Assembly: GCA_048266425.1 (NCBI GenBank) | Contig: JBLWZN010000018.1 | Coordinates: forward strand, 1 to 64,000 | Length of the DNA stretch: 64,000 bases | Origin: Cerina sp048266425 | GTDB lineage: Bacteria; Bacteroidota; Bacteroidia; Flavobacteriales; Flavobacteriaceae | Direction: 5' to 3' | In this document: piece after piece, positions 59,759-64,000 of the stretch | Numbering within the stretch: position 1 is the stretch's first letter | Layout of the letters: each line of letters starts with the position of its first letter | The notes under the pieces: generated by a model | Told to the model about the DNA's origin: nothing | The model's input: the letters and a program-made list of their open reading frames with translations, nothing else | Databases searched by the model: none | Program-made: the position numbers and the translations under genes

Positions 59759-59778
59759 ATTCCCGCAAAGGCGGGAAT
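59759..59778. repeat. TTCCCGC palindrome, copy 2 (downstream of parC)
   Basis: ATTCCCGC-AAAG-GCGGGAAT, perfect 8-bp stem followed by CTTTCT. It may end the parC transcript, as no classic terminator is present. Confidence 0.75.
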
Positions 59779-59872
59779 CTTTCTATTGTTCCCAGATTCA
59801 TTTTTTTTGCCTCCCCTTCAGGAGGGTAGGACTATTGCCGATGCATTTGAGATGTTTGTCGCTGGAAGTCCC

Positions 59873-59940
59873 CTCCTTTTATCAAGGAGGGCCATCCCGA
59901 CATGGTCATTCTGGATGGGTGCCGAAGGCGGGGTGGTAAT
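59873..59940. repeat. GC-rich multi-hairpin repeat between parC and mutS2
   Basis: CCTCCTT/AAGGAGG (59873-59891) is followed by CCATCC/GGATGG (59893-59919) and GCCGAAGGC. A similar CCCTCC/GGGAGG element lies at 13857-13887. It looks like a dispersed repeat at a convergent gene junction. Confidence 0.6.
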
Positions 59941-59949
59941 CTAGGATTA

Positions 59950-62124
59950 TTATCTTCTTTTAGCCTCCACCAATTCCAATTGTTCCACGCCCACACTGGT
60001 CGTAAACACGCCATAATTTACAACGGCCTTGTTTTTTTCGAGCTTATCGATGCTCCCTACTGCCTTTCCGTCCGTTAACCTTACCCGATCCCCCACCTTA
60101 AATACGGGTCTTGGTTTATTTTTTTCTTGGTGAACGGCTTTTTTCTTCTCCTTTTTCTTCTTTTCCCGGATTACCTGGACTTCCTTTTGGACTTCTTGCT
60201 CCACGCTGGCCTTGACCTCGTTTTCGGCCTTGACCTGTTGGATCGGCTTTTTCTTCCGCTTGCTGTTCTCGGTCTCAACGATCTTGATGAGTTCCGACAC
60301 GAGGTTCCTTTTCTTTTTATCCTGAAAATACGTCTCCGCAGCTGTATTCACCTTGTTCCCCAAGTAGATCATCCGTTGGTTGTGGTCGTACAGTTCCTGA
60401 TAGTTCTCCAATTTGGATTTTATCCTGGAATTGAGTTCCTCCAGTCGCAGGGCCTCGTCCCTAGCCTTGGTTTCCTCCACCTTGAGCTTGCTCCCGGTCT
60501 CTTCCATTTTGCTGCGTTCCTTTTGCAATTTGGCTATGGTGGCATCAAAACGGACCTTGCCGTGTTCTATCTTTTTCTTGGCCTTGTTGATCAGGTTATA
60601 GGGGATGCCATTTTTTTGGGCGACTTCAAAGGTAAACGAGCTACCGGCCTGTCCCAGCACCAATTGATAGGTGGGTTCCAAGGTTTTGGAATTGAAAAGC
60701 ATATTGGCATTGCTGATGTGGGGGAGTTCATTGGCCAAAAGCTTTAAATTGGCATAATGGGTGGTGATTACCCCGTAAGCGCCCCGCTCATAAAAAACTT
60801 CGAGGAAAGTTTCTGCCAAGGCACCCCCTAGCTCCGGATCGCTACCGGTACCGAACTCATCGATCAAAAACAAGGTATTTTCGCTGCACTTGCGCAGAAA
60901 ATAATTCATGTTTTTTAACCGATAACTGTAGGTGCTCAAATGGTTTTCGATGGATTGGTTGTCCCCGATATCGGTTAGAACAGTATCGAATAAACAAACG
61001 GAACTCCTTTCATGTACGGGGATTAGAAACCCGGATTGTAGCATTACTTGCAGCAGTCCGATGGTTTTTAGGGTGATGCTCTTGCCACCTGCGTTGGGAC
61101 CGGAAATTACGATGATCCGGTTGTCGGGATTGAGTTCTATGGTCTGGGGATAGGTTCTTTCGTGCTTCCTTTTGTTGGAGAGATACAACAAAGGGTGGTA
61201 AGCATCCCTTAAAAACAATTTTTTTTGATTGTTGATCTCGGGCAAGACCGCGTTCATGTCCAGTGCGTACTTGGCCTTGGCCGCGGTAACGTCCAATTCG
61301 GTCAAAAACCCTTGATACTCCGACAAAAGATAACCATTTGGTCTGATTAAATCGGTAAGATTTTTAAGGATACGCTGTATTTCCTCCTTTTCTTCAAATT
61401 CCAGATTATTGAGCTCCCGACTGTACCGCAAGGTGGCCTCGGGTTCTATATAGATGATGCTCCCTGTTTTAGAGCTGCCCATTACCGCCCCTTTCACCTT
61501 TTTTCGGTACATGGCCTTAACCGCCAACACCCTGCGGTTCTCCACGACCGATTCCCGAATTTCATCCAAAAAGTCGGAGGATTGATAGGTTCCCATAGCT
61601 TGGGCAAAACTTTGGTTAATCTTGCCCTTTATCGATCCCATATTTTGACGGATCGAATGTAGAGCAGGCGAGGCGTTGTCCTTGATTTCCCCAAACTTAT
61701 CGATTACCCCATTTATTTGGGACGGAATTTCATTGTTGGGTTCGATAGCCTGGGTAGATTGAAACAACAAGGGATAGTAATCTTGGAATTTCTTCAAAAA
61801 TTTTAGCTGGGTCGATACGGTAGTGCAGATATGCGCTATTTTCTTAAAACCACCTACCTCTATAGTCGTGTTTTCAATTTTAAGAAGTTTCAATTCAGCA
61901 TTTATGCTATCAAACCCGTGGTTGGGCAGGTGGTTGTCATTGGAGAAGGAGGAGAGATACTCCGAAGTCTTTCCCAAGGCATCCACTATTTCGAGCTTGC
62001 TTTTTAGGGGTTGGACTGACATTGCGCGTTCCTTGCCCAACTCCGTATGGCAGCGCAGGACCAAATGGTCCAGGACCGTTGGGAACTCCAAATCCTGAAG
62101 CGTTTTTTTGTGGATTTTTCGCAT
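59950..62124 (-). CDS. mutS2: MutS2-family ATPase lacking the Smr domain
   Basis: A 724-residue MutS2-type protein. The clamp/core region (about 1-320) is followed by the ATPase with Walker A ISGPNAGGKSITL (near 345), LIDEFGTGSDPELGGALAETFLE and ITTHYANLKLLA, then a long charged coiled coil (about 500-660) and a KOW-like segment (FKVGDRVRLTDGKAVGSIDKL). It stops there; the Smr endonuclease domain that ends B. subtilis MutS2 is absent. MutS2 acts in recombination control or rescue of collided ribosomes, so loss of Smr matters for function. Confidence 0.9.
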   Translation of the reverse strand: MRKIHKKTLQDLEFPTVLDHLVLRCHTELGKERAMSVQPLKSKLEIVDALGKTSEYLSSFSNDNHLPNHGFDSINAELKLLKIENTTIEVGGFKKIAHICTTVSTQLKFLKKFQDYYPLLFQSTQAIEPNNEIPSQINGVIDKFGEIKDNASPALHSIRQNMGSIKGKINQSFAQAMGTYQSSDFLDEIRESVVENRRVLAVKAMYRKKVKGAVMGSSKTGSIIYIEPEATLRYSRELNNLEFEEKEEIQRILKNLTDLIRPNGYLLSEYQGFLTELDVTAAKAKYALDMNAVLPEINNQKKLFLRDAYHPLLYLSNKRKHERTYPQTIELNPDNRIIVISGPNAGGKSITLKTIGLLQVMLQSGFLIPVHERSSVCLFDTVLTDIGDNQSIENHLSTYSYRLKNMNYFLRKCSENTLFLIDEFGTGSDPELGGALAETFLEVFYERGAYGVITTHYANLKLLANELPHISNANMLFNSKTLEPTYQLVLGQAGSSFTFEVAQKNGIPYNLINKAKKKIEHGKVRFDATIAKLQKERSKMEETGSKLKVEETKARDEALRLEELNSRIKSKLENYQELYDHNQRMIYLGNKVNTAAETYFQDKKKRNLVSELIKIVETENSKRKKKPIQQVKAENEVKASVEQEVQKEVQVIREKKKKEKKKAVHQEKNKPRPVFKVGDRVRLTDGKAVGSIDKLEKNKAVVNYGVFTTSVGVEQLELVEAKRR

Positions 62125-62143
62125 TTTAAATTTTTGCCGGTGA

Positions 62144-62174
62144 CAAAGGTAGGGATTAGGGCCGGGATGGGAAA
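62144..62174 (-). promoter_or_regulatory. Promoter of mutS2
   Basis: On the minus strand TTTC (62174-62171) and TACCTTTG (62151-62144) are 19 bp apart, fitting the Bacteroidota consensus. The start codon lies 20 bases downstream. Confidence 0.55.
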
Positions 62175-62358
62175 CCTATTGAAACATTTGAAAAATCAAC
62201 TCGCTAGATAAACACTCCTTAAGAGGAAAATTGGGGTGTTGAATGTTCTTTTGGAATAAGTTTAATCGGTGGGAATTTTTGCTTTTGGCACAATATTTGG
62301 CCATAAACTATGTTATAAATCAGACTAATACAACCATTTTCAACTAAATATAGTCCCA

Positions 62359-63402
62359 ATGCAAAAAATCAACCTACTGTATATTGGCATTGCTACGCTT
62401 TTTATTTCTTGCAGTGCGACCAATCGACTGACCATGGGATCCGTGGAGCCCGCTGCAGTATTTATACCAAGCGATATAAAAAACGTTGCGATCATCAACA
62501 GAAGCCTACCTTCAAAAGGGAACAACCCTATCGATCAAATTGATAAGATTTTGTCGGCAGAAGGGCTGCAGCTCGATAAAAAAGGGGCCGAAGCCGAGAT
62601 TTCCGCTTTGTCCGATGCCCTTGTTCGGAGCGGTAAATTTGATAACGTCAAGATTTTGGATGGACCTGAAGGGGTGAAAAAAGGACTCGGAGTGCTTCCT
62701 GCGACCCTTTCTTGGGATGAAGTAGAATCTATATGTGAAGCAAATGGTGTTGATGTATTATTTTCATTGGCCTTTTACGATACCGACACCCAAGTTTCCT
62801 ATAATATGACGACGATGGAAGTCCCGAATCCCTTTGGGGTAAAGGTGGCCGTTCCTGCCCATGAAGTTACCCTTAACACCGCGATTAACAATGGATGGCG
62901 AATCTATGATGTAAGATCTAAGACTGTTCTTGATGAATACGTATTCAACCAAGGTGTAGTGTCCCAAGGTAAGGGGATCAACCCTGTCAAAGCTTTAGAG
63001 GCTATTAAGAACAGGGATGAAACGGTGGTTCAGAGCAGCAAGAATATGGGGTCTAGCTATAGTCAAAGATTGTTTCCATATAGCACACGGATAGCCAGGG
63101 ATTATTTTGTAAGGGGTACCGATAATTTTAAGATCGGCAAGCGTAGGGCCCAGACCGGGGATTGGGACGGGGCCGCCCAACTCTGGGAAAAAGAACTGAC
63201 CAACCCCAACCCCAAAATTGCTGGCCGGGCTTGTTACAATATGGCGATTATCAATGAAATAAATGGGGATTTACCTACGGCGATGGACTGGGCTTCCAAG
63301 TCCTATGCCGATTACAAAAACAAGGATGCCCTACAATATTTGAACTTGCTTAAAGATAGGGTATGGCAAAATGAGGTTTTGGAGTATCAAAGCTCAAGAT
63401 AA
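62359..63402 (+). CDS. DUF6340-family lipoprotein
   Basis: A 347-residue lipoprotein. The signal ends in the lipobox LFISC (cysteine near residue 19), followed by SATNRLTMGSVEPAAVFIPSDIKNVAIINRS. The middle is a GNA1162/LPP20-like alpha/beta fold (DVLFSLAFYDTDTQ), and the C-terminal 75 residues contain a TPR-like helical pair (GDWDGAAQLWEKEL and KIAGRACYNMAIINEINGDL). I place it in DUF6340 from memory. Function unknown. Transcribed alone and ended by a strong bidirectional terminator. Confidence 0.78.
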   Translation: MQKINLLYIGIATLFISCSATNRLTMGSVEPAAVFIPSDIKNVAIINRSLPSKGNNPIDQIDKILSAEGLQLDKKGAEAEISALSDALVRSGKFDNVKILDGPEGVKKGLGVLPATLSWDEVESICEANGVDVLFSLAFYDTDTQVSYNMTTMEVPNPFGVKVAVPAHEVTLNTAINNGWRIYDVRSKTVLDEYVFNQGVVSQGKGINPVKALEAIKNRDETVVQSSKNMGSSYSQRLFPYSTRIARDYFVRGTDNFKIGKRRAQTGDWDGAAQLWEKELTNPNPKIAGRACYNMAIINEINGDLPTAMDWASKSYADYKNKDALQYLNLLKDRVWQNEVLEYQSSR

Positions 63403-63503
63403 TACTACAAGCGACATCAAGGATTTCATAATGGTTTACTTAAAATGGGGTAAAATCCAAATTAATATTTTTCCATTTTAAGAAACCCCTGGGAAAACCC
63501 CAA

Positions 63504-63540
63504 AAAAACCTCCATCAATGTCTTGTTGATGGAGGTTTTT
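63504..63540. terminator. Bidirectional terminator
   Basis: A perfect 15-bp stem AAAAACCTCCATCAA / TTGATGGAGGTTTTT with a 7-base loop. It lies between two convergent genes. Confidence 0.9.
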
Positions 63541-63573
63541 GGACAGTACATCTTTCAGAAATATTCAAATTCC

Positions 63574-64000
63574 TTAGGAGACTATAAAAAGCCCTGCAAT
63601 GGCAGCTGCGGCATCACCTGACAACGGTTCATCATAAGCTTCCGTGGAAGATTCCATGGTAAAAGGGCTACCACTTCCCAGCGTAGTAACATCTACGCCT
63701 CCTTGTACCACATTTTCTTCTCCATTATAAGAGGCTTGAGTGGCTTCGGGCATACCTTCGCCCCGTTCATTGTTGGTAATCCAACCTTTAAGACCCCTAA
63801 GCCTTCTTATTTCTGAGGCATGGCGAGCTTCCACAGAATGTATTTGCAAGGCTGCCGTTAAAAATGGAGATCCCAATAAATTTCCGGCCTGTCCTTTATA
63901 AGCTCTTACCCCCGTATCCTCGAAAGCCTGAGCCAATGCCAATAGTTGACCATAGGCCATCTCCGACCCGATCCCGTTTTCGTTAAAGGGGTCAAATGCT
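63574..64000 (-). CDS. Ferritin-like domain protein, C-terminal part (runs off the window)
   Basis: The visible 141 residues include helices FENTGV-like ALAQAFEDTGVRAYKG and ALQIHSVEARHASEIRRL, which carry ExxH (EARH) and an acid, as in the PF13668 ferritin-like group that includes dessication-related proteins. The frame stays open to the right edge, with residues AFDPFNENG directly before the first in-frame Met at 63960, so the start is beyond the window. The C-terminal 20 residues are alanine-rich. Confidence 0.75.
   Translation of the reverse strand, partial: AFDPFNENGIGSEMAYGQLLALAQAFEDTGVRAYKGQAGNLLGSPFLTAALQIHSVEARHASEIRRLRGLKGWITNNERGEGMPEATQASYNGEENVVQGGVDVTTLGSGSPFTMESSTEAYDEPLSGDAAAAIAGLFIVS

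Noticed and set aside
60127..60747. 206-codon plus-strand frame inside mutS2
   Set aside because: Leucine- and phenylalanine-rich translation is the mirror image of the lysine/glutamate coiled coil of MutS2; no support as a gene.
1..64000. tRNA genes
   Set aside because: I looked for the TTCGAATC-type T-loop and matching acceptor stems and found none that fold; a tRNAscan-SE run would settle this.

Overview
The window is ordinary chromosomal DNA from a member of the Bacteroidota, most likely Flavobacteriaceae. The signs are a TonB receptor paired with a DUF4249 lipoprotein, monomeric NADP isocitrate dehydrogenase, a YtxJ-type bacillithiol protein, Flavobacteria-restricted families (DUF6095, DUF6340), no Shine-Dalgarno pattern, and promoters with the Bacteroidota -7 element TAnnTTTG. 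No prophage, CRISPR array, complete insertion sequence or tRNA gene was seen. The left edge is the 3' end of a 5S rRNA, so an rRNA operon lies just outside.

Layout. 0-14 kb: DUF6095 protein, glycerate kinase, DUF4249 lipoprotein plus TonB receptor, icd, clpB, ytxJ, and fahA/glyA diverging around a perfect inverted repeat. 14-19 kb: a minus-strand signalling block with an unrecognised protein, a LuxR-type regulator, a TPR histidine kinase, a 57-aa lipoprotein and a LytTR protein whose receiver has lost its phosphorylation residues. 19-25 kb: thioesterase, glutamine cyclotransferase, the SRP RNA, rplS, trmD, a coiled-coil membrane protein and an HtrA protease. 25-29 kb: dapF-GNAT-mltG and a lysozyme-like protein. 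29-32 kb: dnaA, a low-molecular-weight phosphatase and an RsmI-like methylase. 32-36 kb: the ribD-HAD-EamA-YigZ operon. 36-48 kb: prmC, LOG protein, ligA, fabI, a glycosyltransferase, YbbR protein, coaE and an OmpR-type two-component pair. 48-55 kb: an overlapping minus-strand operon (exonuclease, K+ channel, miaA, gluconokinase), YggS, hydroxyacyl-CoA dehydrogenase and a Gfo/Idh oxidoreductase. 55-64 kb: parE-parC, a MutS2 lacking the Smr domain, a DUF6340 lipoprotein and a truncated ferritin-like protein.

The most unusual material is between the genes. At least ten sites carry degenerate repeats with a 7-bp period, and one such tract lies in frame inside prmC. A 160-bp element with perfect 16-bp terminal inverted repeats fills the gap upstream of ribD. 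Several GC-rich palindrome families cluster at 53.6-53.9 kb and 59.7-59.9 kb. I see no clear undescribed multi-gene system; the best leads are these repeats, the pseudo-receiver regulator, the degenerate GIY-YIG domain fused to an exonuclease, and the fahA/glyA operator candidate.
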